From: Actinomycetota bacterium
GTDB taxonomy: Bacteria > Actinomycetota > Actinomycetes > Nanopelagicales > Nanopelagicaceae
Direction of reading: 5' to 3'
DNA: 5,993 nucleotides
Assembly: GCA_010032085.1 (NCBI GenBank)
Contig: RGYL01000055.1
Location: 1-5,993, forward strand
Below the pieces are notes generated by a model. It was given only the letters and a program-made list of their open reading frames with translations, was not told the DNA's origin and did no database searches. The position numbers and the translations under genes were made by a program. Positions 1 through 5,993 of this stretch are shown here, one piece after another. Position 1 is the stretch's first letter. Each line of letters opens with the position of its first letter.

Positions 1-955
1 CATCGCAAGGTAGTGGCCATTAAAAGTTCCAAGGTGAGCATGGCTACCATCAACAATCGTCTGCATGTATTCACGCTTACCACCAAAGGCGGCAACGGGA
101 ATTCCACCACCAATTGATTTAGCAAGTGAGATTAAGTCAGGCTTAACACCGAGTCGTTGTGCGGCGCCTTGTGGGCCGGCAGTAAGTCCAGTCTTAACTT
201 CATCAAATATCAGCAAGATTCCGTATTGATCACAGAGCGCCCGCACTTTTTCTAGGTATCCAAGATCTGGAAGAACAATTCCGATGTTCTCAAGAACTGG
301 TTCCATCATTAGGCAGGCGATTGAATCAGCATGCGCTTTAAATATTTTCTCAATTGCATCGGCATCGTTATAGGGAAAATTTTGGTTTTGCAGAGACCAT
401 GAGCGGGTCATATGAACCGTGGTAACCACCTTCAATCTTCACAATTCCTAATTTGCCGGTGGCAGCACGAGCAGTCCTGATTGCATACATCGTCGCTTCA
501 GTACCAGAGTTTGCGAAGCGGACCATATCGATACCGAAACGACGGCAGATAATTTCGGCGCCATCGCGAGTTATTGGAGAAGGTGTGGCAAAGAGCGTTC
601 CTACTTCAAGAGTTTCTTTCGCTTCTTTAATAACCTCATCATTTAGGTGGCCGACCAAAAGTGCGCCAAACCCCATGGAGAGATCGAGCATCTCTCGCCC
701 GTCGACATCTTTCATCCACGCGCCCTTAGCAGAGACTATTGAGATGGGGTATGGATCCCAGTGTTGGAAGCTTGAGGCAACTCCAAGCGGAGTTACTTTG
801 CCGGCGCGAACGTTTTCATCACCAGATTTAGGAGCCTGCTTTGAGAATTTTGAGCGCTCAATCTCCAGAAGTTCATTTATTCGCGACTCTGGAATTGGGG
901 TAGCAGAGATTGGGACCTGTCTAAAGGTCTGTGGGTGATGGGTTGGATTAAACAT
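1..955 (-). pseudogene. HemL-like class III PLP aminotransferase, interrupted by frameshift and internal loss; 3' end outside window
   Basis: The gene reads as a fold-type I, class III aminotransferase related to glutamate-1-semialdehyde 2,1-aminomutase. The first segment (955 to 368, 195 aa) has the FANSGTEAT phosphate-binding motif near residues 147-155 and GGYHGSYDPL near 176-185. It stops at a TAA at 368-370. The downstream frame is open from about 375 to the window edge. It carries PYNDADAIEKI, MMEP, IFDEVKTG (the Asp that contacts the pyridine nitrogen) and SLAKSIGGGIPVAAFGG, whose Lys is the expected Schiff-base residue. Both halves are clearly one protein in two frames. Relatives usually have a further 20-30 residues between the YHG..VSAKP and PYND blocks, so a loss as well as a frame change is likely. 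The ATG at 953-955 is the only start in frame, because a TGA lies at 983-985. Exact substrate is unknown; canonical heme HemL is less likely given the divergent N-terminus. A real pseudogene and an assembly error are both possible. Confidence 0.8.
368..390 (-). other. Frameshift/deletion junction inside the aminotransferase
   Basis: On the minus strand the upstream frame reads A-K-P-K-F-S-L-stop. One nucleotide further on, the frame continues with P-Y-N-D-A-D-A, which matches the family block after the active-site loop. The junction lies in an A/T-rich run (AAAACCAAAATTTTCCC), the kind of sequence where slippage deletions or consensus errors occur. From recall of Synechococcus glutamate-1-semialdehyde aminomutase, the missing part corresponds roughly to the mobile gating loop over the active site (about residues 153-181 there). 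Confidence 0.72.
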
Positions 956-960
956 GGGAG

Positions 961-976
961 TTTGGGACTTCCCAAA
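961..976. promoter_or_regulatory. Perfect 7-bp inverted repeat just upstream of the aminotransferase start
   Basis: The sequence TTTGGGA-CT-TCCCAAA is a perfect palindrome with a 2-nt centre. It ends 5 nt upstream of the ATG at 953-955. The near-continuous dyad looks more like a dimeric repressor site than an RNA hairpin, since a 2-nt loop cannot form without opening the inner pairs. No known operator consensus was recognised. Confidence 0.4.
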
Positions 977-978
977 TA

Positions 979-994
979 CGGTTCAGAAGAACCG
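979..994. promoter_or_regulatory. 6-bp inverted repeat with 4-nt loop, adjacent to the first palindrome
   Basis: CGGTTC-AGAA-GAACCG is a perfect 6-bp stem with a 4-nt loop, separated from the 961-976 palindrome by only 2 nt. It could be an RNA hairpin in the 5' leader of the aminotransferase transcript or a second operator half. No U-tract follows it on the minus strand, so an intrinsic terminator is unlikely. Confidence 0.38.
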
Positions 995-1010
995 ATTTGT
1001 TGGTACCACT

Positions 1011-1016
1011 CTCCTT
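1011..1016 (-). promoter_or_regulatory. Shine-Dalgarno-like AAGGAG with no well-placed start codon
   Basis: AAGGAG on the minus strand is the best ribosome-binding motif in the intergenic region, but it lies 55 nt upstream of the ATG at 953-955. The nearest start-like codon is a GTG at 1007-1009, only 1 nt from the motif. That frame ends after 8 codons at a TGA (983-985) and is in phase with the aminotransferase ATG. The motif may belong to a lost upstream start, or be chance. Confidence 0.3.
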
Positions 1017-1039
1017 AAGAAACTAATTAACTTTCGTGA

Positions 1040-1069
1040 AGTTTACTCCTACGTATTGGGGGTGGTCAA
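1040..1069 (-). promoter_or_regulatory. Candidate sigma-70-type promoter for the aminotransferase
   Basis: On the minus strand TTGACC (1064-1069) is followed after 18 nt by TAAACT (1040-1045). These match TTGACA at 5 of 6 positions and TATAAT at 4 of 6. Transcription would begin near 1033 and give a leader of about 80 nt containing both inverted repeats. The spacer is slightly long and only sequence similarity supports the call. Confidence 0.4.
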
Positions 1070-1080
1070 ACGGTGTGTCG

Positions 1081-1099
1081 TATGCGTGATTACCGCATA
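1081..1099. repeat. 6-bp inverted repeat spanning the end of the second permease gene
   Basis: TATGCG (1081-1086) and CGCATA (1094-1099) are exact inverse complements separated by 7 nt, with the permease stop codon (TAA, 1090-1092) in the loop. It could act as a weak 3' hairpin for the exporter mRNA. No T-run follows on the minus strand, so a strong intrinsic terminator is not supported. Confidence 0.25.
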
Positions 1100-1911
1100 A
1101 ATAGATCACGTAAGCGTCTCGTTGTAAAGAAAAGTCCTAACACAATCATCACAACAAAATAACTAATATGAGAAAGACTTGAGAAGTCGATAACACCAAA
1201 CCAAATATCTCTTATTAATTCAATACCGTGCCACGTTGGAAGAAGTTTGATTGTGAACTCTAACCAATCCGGATAAACCGTTATCGGATATAAAGATCCA
1301 GAAAATAAGAACATTGGCAAAAGAGCTACGTTGATGAGTCCCATCTGCTGATAAGTCTTGAAGTATGAAGTGATTGCCATTCCAAAAGAGGCAAAACCAA
1401 ATGCAATTAAAACAGCTGCTGGAATGGCAAATATTGCGCCCCAACTTGGGACAAGTCCTAGCGGTGCGGTGATTAACATAAATGCGACAGCATAAGAAAG
1501 ACCACGGATAAGCGCCCAGATAATTTCACCTAGTGCTACATCAAGTGGACCAAGTGGAGTTGCCAACATGCCCTGGTAAAGCTTGCTCTCGTTTAACTTG
1601 AAGAAGACATTCCAAGTTGAATCGTAAATAGCGCCATTCATAGCGCTGGTGGCAAGTAGTCCTGGGGCAATAAAGATTGTGTAATCAACGGCGCCAGAAC
1701 TTGTAGAGATGTCGCCAATAAGAGTGCCCATTCCATAACCGAAGGCAAGGAGATAAAGGACTGGCTCAATAAAACCAGTAGCGATAGGGACCCAGGTCGA
1801 TGAGCGAAGCGCAATCGATGCGCGTTCAATTATTGCTCTAGCTCGACCGGCGTAGAGCTGATGGCCCAACTTTTCTGCCCGGGCGTCGGCGATCTCGACA
1901 GCGGTTCTCAT
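1090..1911 (-). CDS. ABC-2 type exporter permease, NodJ/DrrB-like (second permease)
   Basis: This 273-residue integral membrane protein of the ABC-2 permease family should form half of the translocation channel with the upstream permease, powered by the ATPase of the same operon. About six hydrophobic segments are visible, near residues 43-64, 76-97, 121-150, 157-182, 190-213 and 247-263. The N-terminal 40 or so residues are charged and cytosolic in character. The stretch PMFLFSGSLYPITVYPDW followed by PTWHGIELIRDIWFG (about 199-240) is the recognisable NodJ-type block. The ATG overlaps the stop of the preceding permease as ATGA, and a partial ribosome-binding run (AAGAGG, 1920-1925) lies 8 nt before it, so translational coupling is likely. 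Length fits the family (250-280 aa). The substrate cannot be read from sequence; lipid-linked saccharides, lipids or small drugs are known for relatives. Confidence 0.88.
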   Translation of the reverse strand: MRTAVEIADARAEKLGHQLYAGRARAIIERASIALRSSTWVPIATGFIEPVLYLLAFGYGMGTLIGDISTSSGAVDYTIFIAPGLLATSAMNGAIYDSTWNVFFKLNESKLYQGMLATPLGPLDVALGEIIWALIRGLSYAVAFMLITAPLGLVPSWGAIFAIPAAVLIAFGFASFGMAITSYFKTYQQMGLINVALLPMFLFSGSLYPITVYPDWLEFTIKLLPTWHGIELIRDIWFGVIDFSSLSHISYFVVMIVLGLFFTTRRLRDLFMR

Positions 1912-2720
1912 TTGAGTAACCTCTTTGTAAATCGGATATTTGCAATCTTCAAACCAGCAATCAACATCGCAGTTAAGAAGGCGAAGTGAATCAACATCAT
2001 CAATCCTGAGATTTCATAACCGTAAGAAAAATAGCGGCCAAGTTCGGTTGTATGCCAGAGAGGGGAAATCCAACCGATCGGCTGTAGGAATATAGGCATA
2101 TTTGTTAGCGGGAAGAAGGTTCCGGAGAAGAAAAATAGTGGAGTTATTACGAGGCGACCTAGAACGGTGAGGAAATAGTCATCTTTCTGCACTCCGGCAA
2201 CAATTCCCATCATGAGCGCACCAAATGCAGCTCCACCATACATAGCCACGATTGGTGCAAACCAACTATCTTGAAAAGTCATGACACCAAAGGCGATTAA
2301 GAAGATCCAATATAAGAAGACGCTAAATGCAACCCGAACGAGGGCCGCAATGAATACGCCGAGGGCAATTTGTGGACCAGTAATTGGAGTTGAATTCGTT
2401 GCGTAAAACATCTTGCGCCACTTAAAGCCTTCCATGACAGGAAAGACGGTCTCATCCATCGCGCCAAGGAGTGCAGTATTAGCAAGGAGCGCTGGGGCAA
2501 TAAAAACAATGTATTCAACGCCACCAGTTCCTGAGGTTCCCGAATTTTCAGTTACTAATATTCCAATTCCAATTCCGATTGCGACTAGATAGAAAAGTGG
2601 ATTACCAACAGCAACTAAAGTGATGATGCCTTTCCACTTCGACATCTGGCGGATCCGGGATTCTGCGACATAGAAGGCGCCATTTCGCCGGATTTTGGCG
2701 ACACTGACTCCTGGGTTCAC
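1908..2720 (-). CDS. ABC-2 type exporter permease, NodJ/DrrB-like (first permease)
   Basis: This 270-residue ABC-2 permease is the middle gene of the exporter operon. Hydrophobic segments lie near residues 32-56, 69-91, 117-146, 153-177, 186-206 and 238-259. The motif TPLFFFSGTFFPLTNMP followed by PLWHTTELGRYFSYG (about 193-234) parallels the matching block of the next permease, so the two are distant paralogues that probably pair as a heterodimer. The start is a GTG at 2718-2720 that overlaps the ATPase stop as GTGA, which supports coupled translation. The ribosome-binding run upstream (GGAAGG) is 11 nt away and suboptimal. An internal ATG at residue 26 is possible but would cut into the conserved amphipathic N-terminal region. 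The reading frame is complete and shows no lesion. Substrate is not predictable. Confidence 0.88.
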   Translation of the reverse strand: MNPGVSVAKIRRNGAFYVAESRIRQMSKWKGIITLVAVGNPLFYLVAIGIGIGILVTENSGTSGTGGVEYIVFIAPALLANTALLGAMDETVFPVMEGFKWRKMFYATNSTPITGPQIALGVFIAALVRVAFSVFLYWIFLIAFGVMTFQDSWFAPIVAMYGGAAFGALMMGIVAGVQKDDYFLTVLGRLVITPLFFFSGTFFPLTNMPIFLQPIGWISPLWHTTELGRYFSYGYEISGLMMLIHFAFLTAMLIAGLKIANIRFTKRLLK

Positions 2721-3643
2721 TCGATCAGCGACCTTCCAGTCAACCTAAGGAAAACATCTTCAAGCGAACTTCTTCGAACCAGAGAGGTATTTGGATGAAG
2801 TTTCTTTGCCACAATTTCTTCGAGCAATTTCTCTCCATCTTCTACATACATGAGAATTCGATCAGGTAACTCTTCAATTCGGTCACACATCTTATGAAGT
2901 ATCGGAGCTACTTCCTTATTCCGATCTGAGCCGAAGCGGACCTCTAGTACCTCTTTAGTTGAATACTTCTTAATCAATTCAGCCGGAGAACCTTCTGCCA
3001 TGATCTTGCCCTTATCCATAACAACCAAGCGATCACATAGCTGTTCAGCTTCATCCATAAAGTGAGTGGTGATAATTAGAGTCACGCCATCTTCTTTTAA
3101 TCTAAAGAGGCGATCCCAGAGAATGTGTCGGGCTTGAGGATCTAAGCCAGTCGTGGGTTCATCAAGCATCAAGATATCGGGCTCACTCACTAACGCACGG
3201 GCAATCGTTAATCGGCGCTTCATACCACCGCTCAACGCCTCTACCTTTACATCTTTCTTCTCCTCAAGTTGAGCGAAGGAGAGCAACTCATCAACTTTTC
3301 CCTTCACAAACTTCTTGCTCAATCCGAAATATCTTCCATAGATATAGAGATTTTCAGCAACAGTTAATTCAGTATCTAAATTATCTTGTTGTGGAACTAC
3401 ACCTAAGTGTGCGCGAACTTGTGGGCCATGTTCTTCTGGGTCCCTGCCGAGAATCGAAATGGTCCCGGAAGTTCGTCTTGAGGTGGCAGCAATAATTCTC
3501 ATCGTGGTGGATTTGCCGGCGCCGTTGGGGCCGAGTAATCCAAAGGATTCGCCCTTGGCAACGTCGAAATCAATACCATCAACAGCGGTGAAATCACCGT
3601 ATTTTTTGGTTAGGCCACGTGCGGATATAAGGGATTCAGACAT
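2717..3643 (-). CDS. ABC exporter ATP-binding protein, NodI/DrrA-like
   Basis: This 308-residue cytosolic ATPase powers the two permeases encoded directly downstream. All nucleotide-binding elements are intact: Walker A GPNGAGKST (38-46), Q-loop VVPQQ (Gln 85/86), signature LSGGM (137-141), Walker B ILMLDEP (157-163), D-loop GLDP (166-169) and H-loop TTH (His 194). The following HFMDEAEQLCDRLVVMDKGKI stretch is characteristic of the NodI/DrrA/CcmA-type branch linked to ABC-2 permeases. The C-terminal 80 or so residues form the accessory domain usual for this branch and end in SSLEDVFLRLTGRSL, also common there. It is the first gene of a three-gene operon with 4-nt overlaps throughout. The ATG at 3641-3643 has no ribosome-binding run upstream but a TAAGAT box 6 nt away, consistent with a leaderless message. 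Biological substrate is unknown. Confidence 0.93.
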   Translation of the reverse strand: MSESLISARGLTKKYGDFTAVDGIDFDVAKGESFGLLGPNGAGKSTTMRIIAATSRRTSGTISILGRDPEEHGPQVRAHLGVVPQQDNLDTELTVAENLYIYGRYFGLSKKFVKGKVDELLSFAQLEEKKDVKVEALSGGMKRRLTIARALVSEPDILMLDEPTTGLDPQARHILWDRLFRLKEDGVTLIITTHFMDEAEQLCDRLVVMDKGKIMAEGSPAELIKKYSTKEVLEVRFGSDRNKEVAPILHKMCDRIEELPDRILMYVEDGEKLLEEIVAKKLHPNTSLVRRSSLEDVFLRLTGRSLIE

Positions 3644-3649
3644 TGATTT

Positions 3650-3655
3650 ATCTTA
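3650..3655 (-). promoter_or_regulatory. Putative -10 box of a leaderless promoter for the ABC exporter operon
   Basis: TAAGAT on the minus strand lies 6 nt before the ATPase ATG (3641-3643). That spacing would put the transcription start on or next to the initiation codon. No Shine-Dalgarno motif is present, which agrees with leaderless initiation, common in actinobacteria. No clear -35 was seen. Confidence 0.5.
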
Positions 3656-3671
3656 TCTAGCAAAAGAGGTC

Positions 3672-3677
3672 TAGACT
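3672..3677 (+). promoter_or_regulatory. Putative -10 box of a leaderless promoter for guaB1
   Basis: TAGACT lies 8 nt before the GTG start at 3686-3688 and fits the actinobacterial TANNNT pattern. No ribosome-binding run precedes the GTG. TTGATT at 3643-3648 resembles a -35 but lies 23 nt away, too far for a normal spacer. The box is 16 nt from the opposing -10 box, so the two promoters must overlap in polymerase footprint. Confidence 0.42.
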
Positions 3678-3685
3678 CCCATTAC

Positions 3686-5119
3686 GTGCGATTAATACAT
3701 CAGTCAAATCATGATCTGACTTACGACGATGTATTCATGATTCCATCTAAATCATCAGTAATAAGTCGGATGGATGTGAACCTAAGCACGATTGATGGTT
3801 CTGGGGCAACAATTCCTCTTGTCGTAGCAAATATGACCGCTGTTTCGGGCCGCCGCATGGCCGAAACGATTGCGCGCCGAGGTGGTATCTCGGTTATCCC
3901 GCAAGACATTCCTATTCCAGTTGTTACTGAAGTAATTAATTGGATGAAAGAACGACATATCCTCTTTGATACACCAATAACTCTTGAACCTCATAACACC
4001 GTTGCAGATGCAGCATCGCTAATTCATAAGCGCGCACATGGAGCAATCATTGTTGTTGAAGATAAGAAGCCAGTTGGGATTTTGACTGAGGCGGATTGGG
4101 AGGGAGCTGATCGCTTCACTCAAGTAAGTCGGGTAATGTCAAAAGATTTATTGGTTCTTCCCAATTCTCTCGATGCTAGGGCAGCCTTTGATTTGTTACA
4201 TGAGAAAAATCGAAAGCTCGCACCCGTCGTTGATAAAGATGGCAAATTAGTCGGAATCCTTACTAGAACTAGCGCCTTGCGATCAACGCTTTATAAACCC
4301 GCTCTTGATGCAAATGGAAAATTGCGTATAGCTGCTGCACTTGGCGTTAATGGCGAAATCAAAGAGAAAGCAGAGGCGCTAATTGCAGCCGGCGTAGATC
4401 TATTGGTAATTGATACAGCGCATGGCCATCAAGAGAAGATGATCGAGGCTTTGAAATTAGTACGCGCACTTTCGCCAAAGATTCCAATTGTGGCGGGAAA
4501 TGTGGTTACTGCCGAGGGCGTAAGAGATTTAGTTGCTGCTGGAGCGGACATAATAAAAGTTGGCGTAGGCCCAGGGGCAATGTGCACAACGAGAATGCAA
4601 ACCGGAGTTGGTAGACCGCAATTCTCTGCTGTTATGGAGTGCGCCGGCGAAGCGCGCAAATTAGGTAAATTTGTTTGGGCCGATGGTGGAGTTCGCCATC
4701 CCCGGGATGTTGCACTCGCACTCGCTGCTGGAGCTTCAGCGGTAATGATTGGGTCTTGGTTTGCTGGAACTTATGAGTCACCAAGTGATCTGCGTGTTGA
4801 TGCGCAAGGGCGCCTCTATAAAGAGTCTTTTGGAATGGCCTCAGCAAGAGCGGTCGCTGCGCGAACATCTAGCGAAGATGCCTTTGAGCGCGCCCGGAAA
4901 TCTCTATTTGAAGAAGGAATCTCCTCTTCGCGTATGTATCTAGATCCAAATCGCCCCGGAGTTGAAGATTTGGTTGATGAAATTATTTCAGGAGTGCGCT
5001 CATCGTGCACCTATGCAGGCGCAAAGGATCTCGTGGAGTTTTCCGATAAGGCAGTAATTGGAATTCAATCCGCAGCAGGTTACGCCGAAGGAAGACCGTT
5101 ACATACTTCCTGGAGTTAA
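3686..5119 (+). CDS. guaB1: GuaB1-family CBS-containing GMP reductase (IMPDH/GMPR superfamily)
   Basis: This 477-residue TIM-barrel enzyme belongs to the IMPDH/GMPR superfamily. The N-terminal block HDLTYDDVFMIPSKS followed by PLVVANMTAVSGRRMAETIARRGG matches actinobacterial GuaB1 proteins. A CBS pair is inserted at about residues 94-200 (VGILTEADW, VGILTRTSAL). The catalytic loop is GVGPGAMCTTRMQTGVGRPQ with nucleophile Cys300, followed by ADGGVR at 332-337. The flap reads FGMASARA (382-389), closer to the FxGMSS pattern of GMP reductases than to the IMPDH flap with its Arg-Tyr pair. A mycobacterial GuaB1 has been shown to be a GMP reductase with a CBS domain (NADPH-dependent deamination of GMP to IMP), so that activity is inferred here. 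The GTG start leaves the conserved N-terminus intact. The gene is divergent from the exporter operon and convergent with the MFS gene, with a 9-nt gap. Annotation pipelines often call this family IMP dehydrogenase. Confidence 0.9.
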   Translation: MRLIHQSNHDLTYDDVFMIPSKSSVISRMDVNLSTIDGSGATIPLVVANMTAVSGRRMAETIARRGGISVIPQDIPIPVVTEVINWMKERHILFDTPITLEPHNTVADAASLIHKRAHGAIIVVEDKKPVGILTEADWEGADRFTQVSRVMSKDLLVLPNSLDARAAFDLLHEKNRKLAPVVDKDGKLVGILTRTSALRSTLYKPALDANGKLRIAAALGVNGEIKEKAEALIAAGVDLLVIDTAHGHQEKMIEALKLVRALSPKIPIVAGNVVTAEGVRDLVAAGADIIKVGVGPGAMCTTRMQTGVGRPQFSAVMECAGEARKLGKFVWADGGVRHPRDVALALAAGASAVMIGSWFAGTYESPSDLRVDAQGRLYKESFGMASARAVAARTSSEDAFERARKSLFEEGISSSRMYLDPNRPGVEDLVDEIISGVRSSCTYAGAKDLVEFSDKAVIGIQSAAGYAEGRPLHTSWS

Positions 5120-5128
5120 CGGCTCGAG

Positions 5129-5993
5129 TTAAGCGGCTTTCGCAAAACGCGCAGCGGGGATAAGTGCGAGAGTTAGTAAAACTAACAAGAAGAGCGCCCA
5201 CCTAAGTTCTACTAGTTCGGCAAGAAAGCCAATCAAGGGTGGACCAATAACAAAGCCAAAGTATGAAACTCCAGAAACTCTTGCTATTGCTTGCGAAGGT
5301 GCCACTACGCCTTGATATTTAGTGCTCGCAAGAGTTCCAGCAGCGCTAAACATAAGAGGAATCACCACCGAGAGCCCGATTCCAAGTAAGAACCATGCAA
5401 ACATCAACATCGGAATTCCACCAATTGTTAAGCCAGCAGCAAGTCCAAATCCGGCAACGCTTCCTCCGACTGCAATTACTTTTGAGGCGCCGAATCGATG
5501 CGCTAAATAATCACCAGAGAAGCGTCCAATCACCATCGCTAATGTAAAAACAATGAATGGCAGAGTCGAGATGAAGGGTGATGCAGCAAAGGTATCTCGA
5601 GCAAGTACGCCTCCCCAATCTCCAGCCGCGCCTTCACTAAGAGCTGCGAATAGTCCGAAGACTCCGAATACCCAGAAAATAACCGGAGAGCGCTCCTTCT
5701 TCTCTTTGACTAATTGATGTTGATCAATATCAGCGGGCAGAAGTAGTGGGCGGATTAGAAGAAGAGTTATTAGATAAAGCGGAACTAAGGCAAGGGATTG
5801 CGTAAGCGGTGAAACTTCAAGTTGAGATAGGGCGCCGCCAATAATTCCGCCGAAGAATGTTCCGACAGAGAACATCGCATGAAATGTACTCATCAAGCGA
5901 CGCTCGGCGCGCTGCTCAATCACTACAGCATGTGCGTTCATAGATACATCTTGAGTCGCTAGCGCGAATCCAAAGAGCAAGAAAGCAATCCAA
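5129..5993 (-). CDS. MFS transporter, C-terminal part (5' end outside window)
   Basis: The open frame enters from the right edge and ends at a TAA (5129-5131), giving about 288 residues of a protein that should be near 390. Several hydrophobic segments remain, enough for about nine or ten membrane passes, with a charged central loop (HQLVKEKKERS) between the two six-helix halves. Typical major facilitator features are ATQDVSMNAHAVVIEQ..RRLMSTFHAMFSVGTFFGG before the loop, EGAAGDWGGVLARD in the first helix of the second half, and GRFSGDYLAHRFG as the inter-helix loop motif. The SMNAHAV..FHAMFS and EGAAGDW patterns resemble the YbjJ-like branch, whose substrates are largely unknown. A TTG at 5978-5980 is an internal leucine, since the frame remains open upstream with membrane-like residues. 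The gene converges on guaB1 with no hairpin-plus-T-run terminator visible between them. Confidence 0.87.
   Translation of the reverse strand, partial: WIAFLLFGFALATQDVSMNAHAVVIEQRAERRLMSTFHAMFSVGTFFGGIIGGALSQLEVSPLTQSLALVPLYLITLLLIRPLLLPADIDQHQLVKEKKERSPVIFWVFGVFGLFAALSEGAAGDWGGVLARDTFAASPFISTLPFIVFTLAMVIGRFSGDYLAHRFGASKVIAVGGSVAGFGLAAGLTIGGIPMLMFAWFLLGIGLSVVIPLMFSAAGTLASTKYQGVVAPSQAIARVSGVSYFGFVIGPPLIGFLAELVELRWALFLLVLLTLALIPAARFAKAA

Noticed and set aside
371..385. Programmed +1 frameshift at TTTT-CCC joining the two aminotransferase halves
   Set aside because: A +1 slip would restore the frame, but the family's loop residues would still be missing and no stimulatory element or rare-codon setting is evident. 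A deletion is simpler.
453..938. Open frame of 161 codons on the plus strand opposite the aminotransferase
   Set aside because: It is antisense to a clear protein family match, has no recognisable domain and no ribosome-binding run; it is a shadow frame.
1..955. Canonical hemL of heme biosynthesis
   Set aside because: The N-terminus is divergent, and a broken frame would be hard to reconcile with an essential heme step. HemL-like class III aminotransferase is the safer label.
979..994. LexA (SOS) box
   Set aside because: The arms are GTTC-N4-GAAC, the inverse of the actinobacterial GAAC-N4-GTTC pattern.
995..1013. T-box-like motif (AGAGTGGTACCAAC) on the minus strand
   Set aside because: It resembles part of the T-box core but lacks the GCG continuation. 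There is no room for a Stem I with a specifier loop, and the downstream gene is not a tRNA or amino-acid gene of the usual kind.
5113..5132. Repeat of GAGTTAA around the two convergent stop codons as a bidirectional terminator
   Set aside because: The two copies (5113-5119 and 5126-5132) are direct, not inverted, and CTCGAG alone gives no stable stem or T-run.

Overview
The window looks like chromosomal housekeeping DNA from a low- to mid-GC, compact actinobacterium. The best lineage marker is the GuaB1-type IMPDH/GMPR-family protein with a CBS pair, which is typical of Actinomycetota. Genes are tightly packed: 4-nt overlaps in the exporter operon, a 42-nt divergent gap and a 9-nt convergent gap. 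Two divergent genes have TANNNT boxes 6 and 8 nt before their start codons, as in leaderless transcripts. Modest GC plus compactness would fit a streamlined aquatic lineage such as the freshwater acI/Nanopelagicales group. That placement is inference.

Layout. 1-955 (minus) is a class III, HemL-like PLP aminotransferase that runs off the left edge and is broken near 371-385 by a frameshift and an apparent internal loss. 956-1089 is its upstream region, with a possible promoter, an orphan Shine-Dalgarno-like run and two adjacent perfect inverted repeats. 1090-3643 (minus) is a three-gene NodI/NodJ-like (DrrAB-like) ABC exporter operon: ATPase, permease, permease. 3644-3685 is a short divergent promoter region. 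3686-5119 (plus) is guaB1, most likely a GMP reductase with regulatory CBS domains rather than an IMP dehydrogenase. 5129-5993 (minus) is the C-terminal three quarters of an MFS transporter that runs off the right edge.

How the genes work together. The ATPase and the two permeases should form one export complex of unknown substrate. GuaB1 would recycle guanine nucleotides to IMP. No functional link among the exporter, GuaB1, the MFS protein and the aminotransferase can be seen. I found no RNA gene, CRISPR array, insertion sequence or phage gene, and no convincing new multi-gene system. The points most worth checking are the aminotransferase lesion, the paired palindromes upstream of it, and the compact divergent promoter pair.
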